Positions 16,605 to 26,022 are shown, counted from the first letter of the stretch. The stretch is DNA of 64,000 nucleotides from Chloroflexota bacterium (GCA_012729765.1 JAAYCM010000074.1:1-64000), one strand, 5' to 3'. Notes: generated from the letters alone by a model not told the origin. Numbers and translations are program-made.

Positions 16605-18542
16605 ATGCAACCAACACCGGAGCAGATTGAGCGCACACTGGACCGTGTCCTGCTGACGGTCGAGAAGCCGGGCCGCTACGTGGGGGGCGAGTTTAACAGC
16701 GTGGCGAAAGACTGGGATGCGGTTTCGTTCCGGGCGGCGCTGGCTTTCCCCGATCTGTACGATCTCGGCATGTCGAATCTCGGCCTGATGATCCTCTACG
16801 GCATTATCAATGACCAGCCCGATATGTTCGCGGACCGGGTGTTCAGCCCCTGGACCGACATGGAAGCGGTCATGCGGCGCGAAGGGCTGCCGCTCTATGG
16901 CCTGGAGAGCAAGCACCCGCTGCGCGACTTCGATCTGCTGGGGATCAGCCTGCCGTATGAGCAGTTGTATGCCAATGTGCTGAACCTGCTCGATCTGGCC
17001 GGGATGCCGATCCGCGCGCAGGACCGCGACGCGAGTTATCCGCTGGTGATCGCGGGCGGCCATGCCTGCTACAACCCGGAGCCGATGGCCGACTTCATCG
17101 ACGCGTTCGTGATCGGCGAGGGCGAAGAGGTGCTGCTCGAAATTTGCCACACGCTGCGCGAGATGCGTGGGCAGCCGCGTGAGAAACAGCTTCGAGCGCT
17201 GGCGCGGCTGGAAGGCGTTTATGTGCCGCGCTTCTACGACGCGAGCTATAACCCCGACGGCACGGTCGCGCAGGTGAGGCCCAACCGCGAAGGCGTCCCG
17301 GCAGTCGTGCGCAAGCGGCTGGTGCCGGTGCTGCCCAAGCCATTCACCAAGTTCCTGGTGCCGCATGTCGATACGGTCCACAACCGCGCACCGATTGAGA
17401 TCATGCGCGGCTGCACGCGCGGCTGCCGCTTCTGCCACGCCGGGATGGTCACGCGCCCGGTGCGCGAGCGCCCGGTCGAGGAAGTGGTCGCGGCGGCTGA
17501 AGAGATCGTGCGCAACACCGGTTTCGAGGAACTGGGGCTGCTCAGCCTGTCGTCGTCGGACTATACCGAAGTGCAGACGCTGGTCGAGCGCATCGCGGAA
17601 ACCTTCGACGGGCAGGGCATCAGCGTGAGCCTGCCGAGCCTGCGGATCGAATCGGTCAGCATCGACCTGATGGACGCGCTCAAGGATGGGCGGCGCGGCG
17701 GGTTCACCTTCGCGCCGGAAGCCGCCACCGAGAAGATGCGCGACATCATCAATAAGTCGGTGCCCGACGAGCAGCTTCTGGCGGCGGCGCGCGAAGCCTA
17801 TGCGCGCGGCTGGGTGACGATCAAGCTCTATTTCATGATCGGCCACCCCAGCGAGACGCTTGAGGATGTGCAGGCGATCATCGATCTGGCGAAAGCGGTG
17901 CTGGCCGAGGGGCGCAAGATTCACGGCAAGAAGGCGAGCGTCAACGTTGGCGTGAGCACGTTTGTGCCCAAGCCGCATACCCCTTTCCAGTGGGTGCCGC
18001 TCGACACGCTCGAACAGATTCGCGCCAAACAGGATTTGCTCAAGCGCAGTATGCGCGGGCACGGGCTGCACCTGCGCTGGAACCAGCCCAACGAGACGCT
18101 GCTCGAAGCGTTCCTGAGCCGGGGCGACCGCCGGATGGGCGCGGTCATTCAGCGGGCATGGGAACTGGGGACCAGGTTCGACGCGTGGCAGGATCACCAC
18201 GATCATGCCGCGTGGCAGCAGGCATTCGACGATCTGGGGCTGGAGATGGACTTTTACACCCACCGCCCGCGCCCCACCGATGAAGTCTTTCCCTGGGATC
18301 ATATCGACATCGCGGTCAAGAAGTCGTTCCTGACGGAAGACTACCTGATGTCGCAGGAAGGCGAGACGCGCCAGGACTGCCGCAACCAGTGTTTTGCCTG
18401 CGGCATCCTGCCCAAGTTCAAATCGACGCGCATGGAGACGCCTGCCGAGGCATGGAAGTGCCCGCCGGTCATCCCGCGCCACCTGCGCGGCAAGCAGCCG
18501 GGCGAGATCATCCCGCTCACGGCAGTATCGTCCGGTCGCTAG
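16605..18542 (+). CDS. B12-binding-domain radical SAM protein (TIGR03960-like)
   Basis: The 645-residue protein has an N-terminal region like the B12-binding domain (about 35-190, FPDLYDLGMSNLGLMILYG and GGHACYNPEPMADFIDAFVIGEGEE) and a radical SAM domain with the cluster motif CTRGCRFC (about residues 270-277, CX3CX2C). Later come TFAPEAATEKMRDIINK and a C-terminal Cys group CRNQCFACG. This layout fits the TIGR03960 group, normally found with a TIGR03936 / DUF2344 partner that is not adjacent here. The substrate is unknown; a link to tRNA or ribosome modification is often assumed. Confidence 0.88.
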   Translation: MQPTPEQIERTLDRVLLTVEKPGRYVGGEFNSVAKDWDAVSFRAALAFPDLYDLGMSNLGLMILYGIINDQPDMFADRVFSPWTDMEAVMRREGLPLYGLESKHPLRDFDLLGISLPYEQLYANVLNLLDLAGMPIRAQDRDASYPLVIAGGHACYNPEPMADFIDAFVIGEGEEVLLEICHTLREMRGQPREKQLRALARLEGVYVPRFYDASYNPDGTVAQVRPNREGVPAVVRKRLVPVLPKPFTKFLVPHVDTVHNRAPIEIMRGCTRGCRFCHAGMVTRPVRERPVEEVVAAAEEIVRNTGFEELGLLSLSSSDYTEVQTLVERIAETFDGQGISVSLPSLRIESVSIDLMDALKDGRRGGFTFAPEAATEKMRDIINKSVPDEQLLAAAREAYARGWVTIKLYFMIGHPSETLEDVQAIIDLAKAVLAEGRKIHGKKASVNVGVSTFVPKPHTPFQWVPLDTLEQIRAKQDLLKRSMRGHGLHLRWNQPNETLLEAFLSRGDRRMGAVIQRAWELGTRFDAWQDHHDHAAWQQAFDDLGLEMDFYTHRPRPTDEVFPWDHIDIAVKKSFLTEDYLMSQEGETRQDCRNQCFACGILPKFKSTRMETPAEAWKCPPVIPRHLRGKQPGEIIPLTAVSSGR

Positions 18543-18557
18543 TGGAACGAAAAAAAT

Positions 18558-18596
18558 CCGTGCCCCGTCATCTGCTGGCGGGGCACGGCTGTTTTT
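18558..18596. terminator. Strong rho-independent terminator
   Basis: A perfect 10-bp stem CCGTGCCCCG/CGGGGCACGG (18558-18567 with 18579-18588) is followed by CTGTTTTT and preceded by AAAAAA, so it can act on both strands between the convergent radical SAM and LiaF-like genes. Confidence 0.9.
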
Positions 18597-18616
18597 GGTG
18601 CAGAGTAGGATAGGCG

Positions 18617-19399
18617 CTAGCTCAGATAGATCGAGCCGAAGACGGTGCTGGCGGTGATATCCAGATCGATGGTTTCCTGATCGGGCGTCTCGTCCGACTC
18701 GATGGTCCGGTAGAGGCCCGGCTCGACCTCGACATAGCGCGCTTGATCGGCGCGCACGCGACCAAACGGCCCGGCCTTGATACGGATCGCGGCGCGGCTG
18801 TCGGGCGGCAGCGAGAGACGCACATCGCCAAAGGTGGAGCGGGCGAAGATCGGGCCGGGAACGTAATCCGGGCAGGCCAGCGTCACGCTGCCCAGACCGG
18901 ACGAGAGATAGGCCCGCTCGACTTGCAGCCCGCGCAGGTCTACATCCAGCTGCCCCAAAAAGCTGCTGATCAGCACGCCCCAGGGCAGATCGAGCGCCAG
19001 GCCCAAATCCCAATCGGCCAGCGACGGCCACCACGTCTGGCCCCGGCGCAGCTTGAGCGCGGCATGATTGTTGCGCACGCTCAGCGCCGGGCGCGAGCGC
19101 GAGGTATACTGCCCCGCGATCAGCCGCCCCGGCTTGCGCAGCGCGCGCACCTGCACATCGACTTCGCCGCTCTCGACTTCAAGCGAGGCCGACTGCACGC
19201 TGCCGCGCGTGATCCCGAAGGTCTGCGCTTGCCAGCTCAGGCCCACATCGCCGCGCAGCAGCAGTTGAACCCCGACCAGCACGATCACCAGCGGCCACAG
19301 CACGGACAGTTTGAGGTTGATCAGCAGGAAGCTGTCGAGCAGCAGCACGACGCCCACGATGATCAACACCAGCGGCCAGAGCCGGAGCACACGCTCCAT
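18617..19399 (-). CDS. LiaF-like membrane protein (DUF5668-type N-terminus)
   Basis: This protein of 260 residues begins with two membrane helices (LWPLVLIIVGVVLLLDSFLL and LSVLWPLVIVLVGVQLLL), the pattern of the LiaI/LiaF-type N-terminal domain. A soluble beta-rich domain follows (about 65-255) with repeated short strands such as LDVDLRGLQVERAYLSSGLGSVTLACP and FGDVRLSLPPDSRAAIRIKAGPFG, typical of adhesin-like or LiaF C-terminal repeats. Its ATG (19399) begins 1 nt after the stop of the sigma-factor gene, so the two are translationally coupled. LiaF proteins inhibit cell-envelope stress kinases; here a sigma factor is the partner, which is unusual. Confidence 0.7.
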   Translation of the reverse strand: MERVLRLWPLVLIIVGVVLLLDSFLLINLKLSVLWPLVIVLVGVQLLLRGDVGLSWQAQTFGITRGSVQSASLEVESGEVDVQVRALRKPGRLIAGQYTSRSRPALSVRNNHAALKLRRGQTWWPSLADWDLGLALDLPWGVLISSFLGQLDVDLRGLQVERAYLSSGLGSVTLACPDYVPGPIFARSTFGDVRLSLPPDSRAAIRIKAGPFGRVRADQARYVEVEPGLYRTIESDETPDQETIDLDITASTVFGSIYLS

Positions 19400-19400
19400 A

Positions 19401-20630
19401 TCACGCCTCCAGCAGGTAATCCTGAAGCAGTTGGTGCGCCGACGAATGGCGCAGCCGATTGAGGGCCTGCGCCTCAAGCTGACGCACGCGCTCGCGCGTC
19501 ACCCCGATCTGCCGACCGACTTCTTCCAGGGTGTGGGTTTCGCCGTCGAGCAGGCCATAGCGCAGTTGCAGAATATGCGCCTCGCGCTCTGGCAGGCGTC
19601 CCAACGCCTGCGCCAGATGCTCGCGCAGCAGGTTTTGCGTCACGACTTCGGTCGGCTGGGGCGTGGTCTGGTCTTCGATGAAGTCCCCAAACTCGGAGTC
19701 GGCATCCTCTTCGATCGGCGTTTCGAGACTGATCGGGCGGCGCGAGATCTCGATCAGATCTTGAATTTTATCCAGCGTGGTTTCCATCGCAACTGCGATC
19801 TCTTCGGTCGTCGCCTCGCGGCCCAATTCCTGCGTCAGGCGGGTGGACGTGCGCCGCAGCCGGTTGATCTGGTCGCCCATGTGAACCGGCACGCGAATCG
19901 TGCGGCCCTGGTCGGCCACCGCGCGGCTGACCGCCTGCCGGATCCACCACGTCGCGTAGGTGCTGAACTTGTGCCCGCGCTGGTATTCGAACTTGCGCGC
20001 GGCGCGGATCAGCCCAATATTGCCTTCCTGGATCAGGTCCAGGAACGGCACGCCGCGCCCGATATACTTCTTGGCGACACTGATCACCAGGCGCGAGTTG
20101 GCGCGCACCAGGTATTCCTGGGCGGCTTCGCCGTCGGCCACCAGCGCCTCAAGCTCTTCAATCGTTTCGTCGGGCAGATCGCCGCGATACTCCCGAAGCT
20201 GCTCAGCGGCCAGCTCGCCGGCTTCCATGCGTTTGGCGAGCATGACCTCTTCTTCGGCGGTGAGCAGCGGGACACGCCCGGCTTCTTTGAGGTAGAGGCC
20301 CACGACGTCGTCCGTCTCCAATGCCTGCTGGTAGCCGGCATCCTGGATCAGGTCCTGGTAGAGCACGCTGGGATCGAGCGTTTCCTCTTCACTCTCCGCC
20401 GCATCCGACCCCGGCTCTTCGACGGGCGCAGAAGGCGTGATCTCGACTCCGGCTCCGGCCAGGGCGTCCAGCAGCTCGTCCAGCATCTCGACGTTCTGCT
20501 CGATGCTGGGCAGCAGTGCCAGGATATTATCATACGTCAGGAAGCCCTGCTGCTCGCCCAGAGTCAAGAGCTGCTGCCAGACCTCGCTGTCGGTGGTGAT
20601 CGGTGGTTGTTGTGTCTCGGTTACAGCCAT
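19401..20630 (-). CDS. sigA: RNA polymerase sigma factor, primary (RpoD/SigA) type
   Basis: The 409-residue protein has the group 1/2 sigma70 layout: a region 1.1-like N-terminus ([20 protein letters not shown]), region 1.2 ([22 protein letters not shown]), region 2 ([27 protein letters not shown] split across 2.1-2.2, then [16 protein letters not shown]), region 3 and the region 4.2 helix-turn-helix ([26 protein letters not shown]). The RpoD-box residues are intact, so it should recognise TTGACA/TATAAT promoters, matching those seen in the window. I start at ATG 20630; a GTG at 20663 would add 11 residues. Chloroflexota often have several such factors, so it may not be the only one. Confidence 0.92.
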   Translation of the reverse strand: MAVTETQQPPITTDSEVWQQLLTLGEQQGFLTYDNILALLPSIEQNVEMLDELLDALAGAGVEITPSAPVEEPGSDAAESEEETLDPSVLYQDLIQDAGYQQALETDDVVGLYLKEAGRVPLLTAEEEVMLAKRMEAGELAAEQLREYRGDLPDETIEELEALVADGEAAQEYLVRANSRLVISVAKKYIGRGVPFLDLIQEGNIGLIRAARKFEYQRGHKFSTYATWWIRQAVSRAVADQGRTIRVPVHMGDQINRLRRTSTRLTQELGREATTEEIAVAMETTLDKIQDLIEISRRPISLETPIEEDADSEFGDFIEDQTTPQPTEVVTQNLLREHLAQALGRLPEREAHILQLRYGLLDGETHTLEEVGRQIGVTRERVRQLEAQALNRLRHSSAHQLLQDYLLEA

Positions 20631-20715
20631 TTGCGCACAGTCAGTTCGTTTAGACAAATGCACCCTACCGCCAGGGTAGGGCGCCCGTGCTCTTGCGTCT
20701 GAAACAGACGTGTCG

Positions 20716-21372
20716 TTAGAGCAGCAGAGCAGTCACCTCGCTCTTCAAGGCGGATGATGCAGGTGTTGGTAGTGCTTGAACAGGCTCAGATAACATTCTC
20801 AGCAGAGAATCAATGGTCGGCTTCGGAATTAGATACAGGTGCGTTCCCCCCTGGGGCCAGACATAGTAGGCCGTGTCATTGGGGTTGGCATCACCGACTT
20901 CCAGGATAACAGGTGCGTAGGACACACCTGCGGAATCGCGTGCCACAAACCGGATGCGGTAGGCCGGCGGCTCCAGCCCAAAACTGCTCCGATCATCTGG
21001 CTCGAACTCGTACTGCTGCTCAGCGGCCAGCAAATTGATCGCCAGCACCGCGCTTTCGACAAACGGCTGGTCGATCTGGAGCGCCGGAATCTCTGCCTGG
21101 CCGTCTGGCATCTCTGGAGCATACCACAGGCCCTGGTCGTCGCGCATTAGCAAAACGTCCTGGCCGGTGGCAACATCCAGCACTTCGATCCCATAGATCT
21201 GCGTGCTGCTGCGCAGTTCCGGGAAGATCACGATGAGCTGCTGGTTCTGCTGGGTGGCCCGCACCTGCATAAACAGGGCTTGCTGCTCCGCCGGATCATC
21301 CAGCATCAACAGCGCGATCAGCACGGCTGCCAGCCCGACCAGCAGGCTGTATCCTACCTGTTGTTTGAGCAT
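20716..21372 (-). CDS. DUF4340-like membrane-anchored protein
   Basis: The 218-residue protein has one N-terminal membrane helix (about 7-25) and an extracytoplasmic domain. Phrases such as [25 protein letters not shown] and [14 protein letters not shown]...[33 protein letters not shown] follow the DUF4340 pattern, in which a short domain repeats the theme of a glycine-rich turn after FGL. DUF4340 proteins commonly sit at the end of ABC-2 / GldG-like export operons, exactly as here. Function is unknown; it may be a periplasmic accessory of the transporter encoded upstream. Confidence 0.72.
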   Translation of the reverse strand: MLKQQVGYSLLVGLAAVLIALLMLDDPAEQQALFMQVRATQQNQQLIVIFPELRSSTQIYGIEVLDVATGQDVLLMRDDQGLWYAPEMPDGQAEIPALQIDQPFVESAVLAINLLAAEQQYEFEPDDRSSFGLEPPAYRIRFVARDSAGVSYAPVILEVGDANPNDTAYYVWPQGGTHLYLIPKPTIDSLLRMLSEPVQALPTPASSALKSEVTALLL

Positions 21373-21418
21373 TGCCGCCGACTCGCGCGCCTGATCCGAG
21401 CCATAAATAAAGTGTAAC

Positions 21419-23086
21419 CTAACGCCGCCGATACCACCACACAACTCCCCCCGCCAGCAGCACGATCCCCGGCAGCAGCAGCATCGTGATCGTCGCAATC
21501 GTGGTGCGCTGCTGGCTGGATACCACCAGGGCCAGGGTCGTGGGGTCACTGATCGGCGCGAAGCGCACCGCCTGGGAAAAGCCGGTCAGCCAGTCTACAG
21601 TATCGGACCACAGGACGTTATTGCCCGCAAAGTTTGACACATAATCGTTCTGAAGCACATCAGAATCGCCTATGATTACAATACGGGGCTGGGCTTCCTG
21701 CTGGAATTCGAGCGAGCGCCGGATCGTGACGCCCAGCAGCAGCGGCCCGCGCTGGTCTTCACCATCCAGGATTGTTTCGGGGCGGCTGCCCGTCATGCGC
21801 TCCAGGTCAAACTCGGCATACGCGCCTTCCGAGGAATAGAGCAGCGGCTCGCGCAAATACTGCCCCTGGCGCGCGTCGGGCGCGCTGACCAGCTCCAGCG
21901 GGCGTGCAAACCGCATCACGATCTGGGCATCCTCGAAGCCGGTAAGTATATCGTGCGACGCGATCATCGCCACAATCGGCGAAAATTGGTTGCCGAGATT
22001 GAGATCGGGTGCGACGACGACTGCCGGCTGCACCCGCACGCCGAACTCGTCCCACAGATAGTCGCTGAAGGGGCTGCCCTCTTCCAGAAAGGTGTTGGTC
22101 AGCGTCGCCTCGCCCACATCCACCAGGGGCGGATCGGCAAAGATCGCCAGCCGCCCGCCGCGCTGAACGTAATCGTCGATGGCCTGGACTTCCTGCTCGG
22201 TGAAGCGCGCCCGCGCCCCGATGATCAGCACCGCGCTGGCGTCCTCTGGAATACCCGTCTGGGTGGCTTCCAGCAGGCGCAGCGGCTCGACGATGATCCC
22301 TTGCCCGGTCAGGCTGGTGCGCAGCGCCGAGATGCCGGTTGCTTCGATCTGTGCCAGATCCGCCTCGCTGTGCCCGGCGGTGAAATAGACCTTAAAAGAC
22401 CCCGCCGAGGCGACGGTCAGCAGGCCGGTGGTGATATCGCGCTCGTTCGGCCCGCCGAGATAGATCGGCACGGAGCCGGGAATCGGCTCGCCATCTGACG
22501 CCAGCACGGAGAGGAAGAACTGCCCATCATACGCCGGCTGGTAGCCGTACTGCGCGGCGATCTCCGGGCGCTCGTCGGGATCGATGTATTCGACCTCGAT
22601 CCGGTCGCCGCCCTCGCCTTCATACAGGCGCAGCAGCAGATCGGCAGCTTCTTGCTCGCGCAGTTTGGTACGGCTGAAAAAGCCGACGATGCGCACCCGG
22701 AAACCGGTCTGTTCCAGCCGGTCGATCGCGTCGAGCGTGGGCGCGTTGAGCGAGTATTTCTGGCGCGAGGTCAGATCGACGGTCAGGTTAGCACGGTCGA
22801 TCAGCACATAGGTGAAGGCCACGAACGCGACAAACAGGATCGTCACCAGGATGCTGGTCGTGCCATACTGCGTCTGGCGACCGGCCAGCCATGCCTGGAA
22901 CTCGCCGGGCGCCCACCACACCCACAGCGCCAGGCTGCCCACGCCGATCACGACCAGCGCAAACACCCACGTCGAAATCTCGCCCTGGAGCAGAAACAGC
23001 AGCCCGGCCAGGGCCAGCGCCACCGCACCGACGATGCTGGCCCAACTGGCGACCGCGGCACGGTTGACAAGGGGTGAGGCGTGCAT
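21419..23086 (-). CDS. GldG-like ABC transporter auxiliary protein
   Basis: The 555-residue protein has three or four N-terminal hydrophobic helices (about 10-110), a long extracytoplasmic region starting LTVDLTSRQKYSLNAPTLDAIDRL, and a C-terminal membrane helix followed by VWWYRRR. The soluble part contains the GldG / ABC_transp_aux signature (VEYIDPDERPEIAAQYGY, VYFTAGHSEADL, AVLIIGARARFTEQEVQAIDDYVQRGGRLAIFADPP). GldG works with permease GldF and ATPase GldA in Bacteroidota gliding and secretion, but homologues occur widely. The start ATG overlaps the permease stop (ATGA). Confidence 0.85.
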   Translation of the reverse strand: MHASPLVNRAAVASWASIVGAVALALAGLLFLLQGEISTWVFALVVIGVGSLALWVWWAPGEFQAWLAGRQTQYGTTSILVTILFVAFVAFTYVLIDRANLTVDLTSRQKYSLNAPTLDAIDRLEQTGFRVRIVGFFSRTKLREQEAADLLLRLYEGEGGDRIEVEYIDPDERPEIAAQYGYQPAYDGQFFLSVLASDGEPIPGSVPIYLGGPNERDITTGLLTVASAGSFKVYFTAGHSEADLAQIEATGISALRTSLTGQGIIVEPLRLLEATQTGIPEDASAVLIIGARARFTEQEVQAIDDYVQRGGRLAIFADPPLVDVGEATLTNTFLEEGSPFSDYLWDEFGVRVQPAVVVAPDLNLGNQFSPIVAMIASHDILTGFEDAQIVMRFARPLELVSAPDARQGQYLREPLLYSSEGAYAEFDLERMTGSRPETILDGEDQRGPLLLGVTIRRSLEFQQEAQPRIVIIGDSDVLQNDYVSNFAGNNVLWSDTVDWLTGFSQAVRFAPISDPTTLALVVSSQQRTTIATITMLLLPGIVLLAGGVVWWYRRR

Positions 23087-23838
23087 CAGCGCCACCTCCG
23101 CGATTCCAGCAGGCGCGTCGTGATGAACAGCATCACCACGATCAGCCCGATAAAGAACACCACGTCTTCGAAGCGAATTACACCGATCAGGAACGAGGTC
23201 GAGTAGTGAGCCTGCAGGCTCAGCGCGCGGATCACCTGGGCGATGACGCGATTTTGCACGACCAGCCCGGCGAAATCGCCCAGCCACAGGATGAACAGCG
23301 TCGCGATGCTCAGGAACCCGGCCACGACCTGATTCTCGGTGATGGCCGAGAAGAGCAGCCCGACGGCCAGCGCCGCGCCGCCGAACAGCCAGATGCCCAG
23401 ATAGCTGCTGATCACCGGGCCGATATCCAGTTCTGGGCTGAGCTGGTAGGCCTTGAAGGTCGTGATCGACAGCCAGATCACTTGGTAGACCAGCGTCAGC
23501 CCCAGGATGATCGAATAGTAGGCCCACGCCCCGAGGAATTTGCCGAGCACCACATCGCCATCGCGCACGGGCATTGTCAGCATCAGTTCCAGCGTACCCT
23601 CGCGCGCTTCCTCGGCGAAGAGGCGCATCGTGATCAGCGGCGCGAAGAACACGGTGAAGAAGCCGAACACGCCCAGCACCGCCGTTCCGTCCGGGGGCAG
23701 GCGGCCCGCGCGTTGGCCGAGATCGGAGTTGAACAGGAAGCCGGTCAGCAGCAGGATCGCGAAGGCGACCATATAGGCGATTGGCGACAGAAAGTACTGC
23801 GCCAGCTCGCGCTGGGCGACAATCCGCACGTTACGCAT
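23086..23838 (-). CDS. ABC-2 type transporter permease (GldF-like)
   Basis: This 250-residue protein has six predicted membrane helices and the ABC-2/GldF pattern: an N-terminal IVAQRELAQYFLSPIAYMVAF, the cytoplasmic coupling motif EEAREGTLELMLTMPVRDGDVVLGKFLGA, and repeated hydrophobic segments. It overlaps the ATPase gene by 8 nt and the GldG-like gene by 3 nt, so ATPase, permease and auxiliary protein form one complex. The start at 23838 gives MRNVRIVAQREL; an ATG at 23856 is also in frame. The exported substrate is unknown. Confidence 0.85.
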   Translation of the reverse strand: MRNVRIVAQRELAQYFLSPIAYMVAFAILLLTGFLFNSDLGQRAGRLPPDGTAVLGVFGFFTVFFAPLITMRLFAEEAREGTLELMLTMPVRDGDVVLGKFLGAWAYYSIILGLTLVYQVIWLSITTFKAYQLSPELDIGPVISSYLGIWLFGGAALAVGLLFSAITENQVVAGFLSIATLFILWLGDFAGLVVQNRVIAQVIRALSLQAHYSTSFLIGVIRFEDVVFFIGLIVVMLFITTRLLESRRWR

Positions 23839-24781
23839 GGCGGCGCTCTCCTGCAACCGGCTCGTGATCGAGCGCGGTGGTAACTTCCAGGAAGATCTCT
23901 TCCAGCGTCAGCGCCCAGGGGCGCAGTTCCAGCAGTTCCAGGCCGTGTCCGACGACCGCTGCCGCCAGCGCCGCGCGGACATCGGTGCGCGGGCGCGCGC
24001 TGATCAGGTAGCCGTCGGCGTGTGGCTCGACCCCGGTCACGCCCGGCACGCCGCCCAGCAGCTGCCCGGCGTTCTGCCCGGCCCGCCCTCCGACGCGCAC
24101 AAAGAGGCGTCCGCTCCGGTGCAGCCGCGCGCGCAGTTGTTCCGGCGTGTCTTCCGCCACGATCCGTCCCCGGTCGATGATCACGATGCGGTCACACATC
24201 TGCTCGGCTTCCGAGAGGATGTGCGTGCTGATCATGACGGTGCGCGTCTGGCCCAGCTCGCGGATCAGGGCGCGCACGTCCTGCACCTGGTGTGGGTCCA
24301 GCCCGATGGTCGGCTCGTCCAGAATCAGGACGTCGGGATTGTGCACAATTGCCTGGGCCAGCCCGACGCGCTGGCGCATCCCTTTCGACAGGCTGCGGAT
24401 CAGGCTGCGCGCCCGGTCGGTCATGCCGACGCGCGCCAGCACTTCGTCGATGCGTGCCTTGCGCTGTGGGACGTCGCGCAGGCGGGCAAGAAAGTCGAGA
24501 TAGCCGCGCACGGTCATATCGCGGTAGAGCGGCACCGTCTCCGGCAGATAACCAACATGGCGGCGCACTTCGAGCGAGTCGTCAAACACATCGTAGCCCG
24601 CCACCTGCGCCGAGCCTTCGGTGGGCGGCATATAGCCGGTCAGAATCCGCATGGTGGTGGTTTTGCCGGCCCCGTTTGGCCCCAAGAAACCGAGGATTTC
24701 ACCCTGGCGGGCCGAAAAACTGATCGAATCCAGCGCGACGAACGTGCCGTAGCGCTTGGTCAGGTTTTGGACTTCTATCAT
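23831..24781 (-). CDS. ABC transporter ATP-binding protein (GldA/CcmA-like)
   Basis: The 316-residue ATPase contains a Walker A motif GPNGAGKTT, the Q-loop region, the signature LSKGMRQRVGLAQAI and Walker B VLILDEPT, followed by the ISTHILSEAEQ H-loop. A C-terminal extension (about 220-316) is typical for this subfamily, which energises ABC-2 permeases such as GldF. It is the first gene of the four-gene minus-strand operon. A candidate promoter lies at 24944-24973. Confidence 0.93.
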   Translation of the reverse strand: MIEVQNLTKRYGTFVALDSISFSARQGEILGFLGPNGAGKTTTMRILTGYMPPTEGSAQVAGYDVFDDSLEVRRHVGYLPETVPLYRDMTVRGYLDFLARLRDVPQRKARIDEVLARVGMTDRARSLIRSLSKGMRQRVGLAQAIVHNPDVLILDEPTIGLDPHQVQDVRALIRELGQTRTVMISTHILSEAEQMCDRIVIIDRGRIVAEDTPEQLRARLHRSGRLFVRVGGRAGQNAGQLLGGVPGVTGVEPHADGYLISARPRTDVRAALAAAVVGHGLELLELRPWALTLEEIFLEVTTALDHEPVAGERRHA

Positions 24782-24943
24782 GGTGATTGTGTGCCTGGGC
24801 TGTTATGAAACAAAAAGCACCCTGTGCCAACCGATACGCACACGTGCCTGGGATTCAGCGCTGGTTCGTGATTATCTGCTGCTCCACGCGCTTGAGCGTT
24901 CGGCAATTCCAATTCTACCGGGCCAGCGGGCTTCCGCCACACG

Positions 24944-24973
24944 AACATACATTAATCTCTACGTCTTTGACAA
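24944..24973 (-). promoter_or_regulatory. Possible sigma70 promoter of the ABC export operon
   Basis: On the minus strand TTGTCA (24968-24973) and TATGTT (24944-24949) are separated by 18 nt. They lie just after the gmk-like terminator and about 160 nt upstream of the ATPase start. Confidence 0.35.
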
Positions 24974-24982
24974 CACTCACAC

Positions 24983-25019
24983 AAAAAACGCCCCGCGCTC
25001 GACGAGAGGGCAGGGCGTT
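24983..25019 (-). terminator. Rho-independent terminator of the guanylate-kinase-like gene
   Basis: On the minus strand AACGCCC pairs with GGGCGTT (25013-25019 with 24987-24993) around a GC-rich loop, and the stem runs into TTTTTT. It starts 23 nt after the stop codon of the gene at 25042. Confidence 0.8.
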
Positions 25020-25041
25020 GGGAACGACTCACGAAAACAGA

Positions 25042-26022
25042 TCAGGGCGTGACCAGCAGTTCCGTTACGGCGGGGGCCAGATCGAGAGTGGCCGGTGAGC
25101 GCCAGGTCCAGTCCGGTTGGCTGACCGCGTCCGGTGTGGGCAGGCTGCCCCGGTAGTAGAACGTGAGATGGATGTCGGGCGGGCGGGCGATAATAGAAAC
25201 GTGGCTGGGGGCGGTGAAGTCGAAGCGGCTGTCAGCGACTTCTTCGAGCAGCGGGGGTTGCCCCAGGGCTTGCTCGATGGCGCGCTGCAAGGCCACGTGC
25301 GGCAGTTCGTCGTAATCCCTCACGCCGAAATCGGGCAGCTCTCCATCAAGCGTCAGCAGGTGTTCACCAGCGCGAATCAGACCGACGGTGCGGATATGAA
25401 ACACGTGGCGCGGGATGATCGGCCCATCCGAGGCATCCTCTCCCCGGCGGCGCAGGCGCTCGCTGGCGATGATGTGGCGGAGCTGGACGGTGGCCTGCTC
25501 GACGTCGTCGTTCAGCACCAGGTAGGTACACTGCGGCGCGAAGGTCATCTCGAACTTGGCGCGCTCCAGCCGGTGCGCCAGCTCTTTCGGCTCGATATCC
25601 GGGGTGCGTTTCAGGATGCGCTGGGCCAAAATGTCAAGGCTGGACGGGGTGATGAAGATCAGCACGGCGTTGTGGGGGTAGGCCTTTTGTATCTGCTCCG
25701 CCCCCAGGCACTCGATGTCAGCGATCAGATCGTGGGATGCGATGAGGGCTTCGTCAACCGTCTTGCGCGGCGTGCCATAGAGATCATCGAGGTGGACGCG
25801 CTGCCACTCCACCAATTGATTACGCTCGATCATGCTCGTGAATTCGTCGGGAGATACAAACCAGTGCTCGCGGCCCTGCGCTTCTCCCTCGCGCATTGAG
25901 CGGGTAGTCATGGTGGCAAGCTGTGTCAGGTTGTCAAAGTGCCCCTTGACGCGCTGCATCAAGGTGTTTTTTCCGGCTCCAGAAGGCCCGACCAGAACAA
26001 AGAGGATACCCTCGTGCGGCAT
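25042..26022 (-). CDS. Divergent guanylate-kinase-like protein with C-terminal extension
   Basis: Residues 1-195 follow guanylate kinase: P-loop GPSGAGKNT (12-20), TTRSMREGEAQGREHWFVS, FTSMIERNQLVEW and LYGTP, then IFITPSSLDILAQRI. The residue after the P-loop Lys is Asn (normally Ser, or Asp in the related PhnN ribose-bisphosphate kinase), and the usual DID before GA is DIE, so activity or substrate may differ. Residues 200-326 form a further domain without catalytic motifs known to me. Gmk is normally near 200 residues. The gene appears monocistronic, with its own terminator. Confidence 0.75.
   Translation of the reverse strand: MPHEGILFVLVGPSGAGKNTLMQRVKGHFDNLTQLATMTTRSMREGEAQGREHWFVSPDEFTSMIERNQLVEWQRVHLDDLYGTPRKTVDEALIASHDLIADIECLGAEQIQKAYPHNAVLIFITPSSLDILAQRILKRTPDIEPKELAHRLERAKFEMTFAPQCTYLVLNDDVEQATVQLRHIIASERLRRRGEDASDGPIIPRHVFHIRTVGLIRAGEHLLTLDGELPDFGVRDYDELPHVALQRAIEQALGQPPLLEEVADSRFDFTAPSHVSIIARPPDIHLTFYYRGSLPTPDAVSQPDWTWRSPATLDLAPAVTELLVTP

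Noticed and set aside
16581-19034. An 817-codon open frame antisense to the radical SAM gene
   Set aside because: Its translation has low-complexity Arg/His/Asp/Ala composition typical of the antisense of GC-rich coding sequence, whereas the plus strand has strong family motifs.
20663-20681. CCCTACC/GGTAGGG hairpin upstream of the sigma factor gene
   Set aside because: It is short, has only a weak TTTG tail on the minus strand and overlaps an alternative GTG start; not convincing as terminator or operator.
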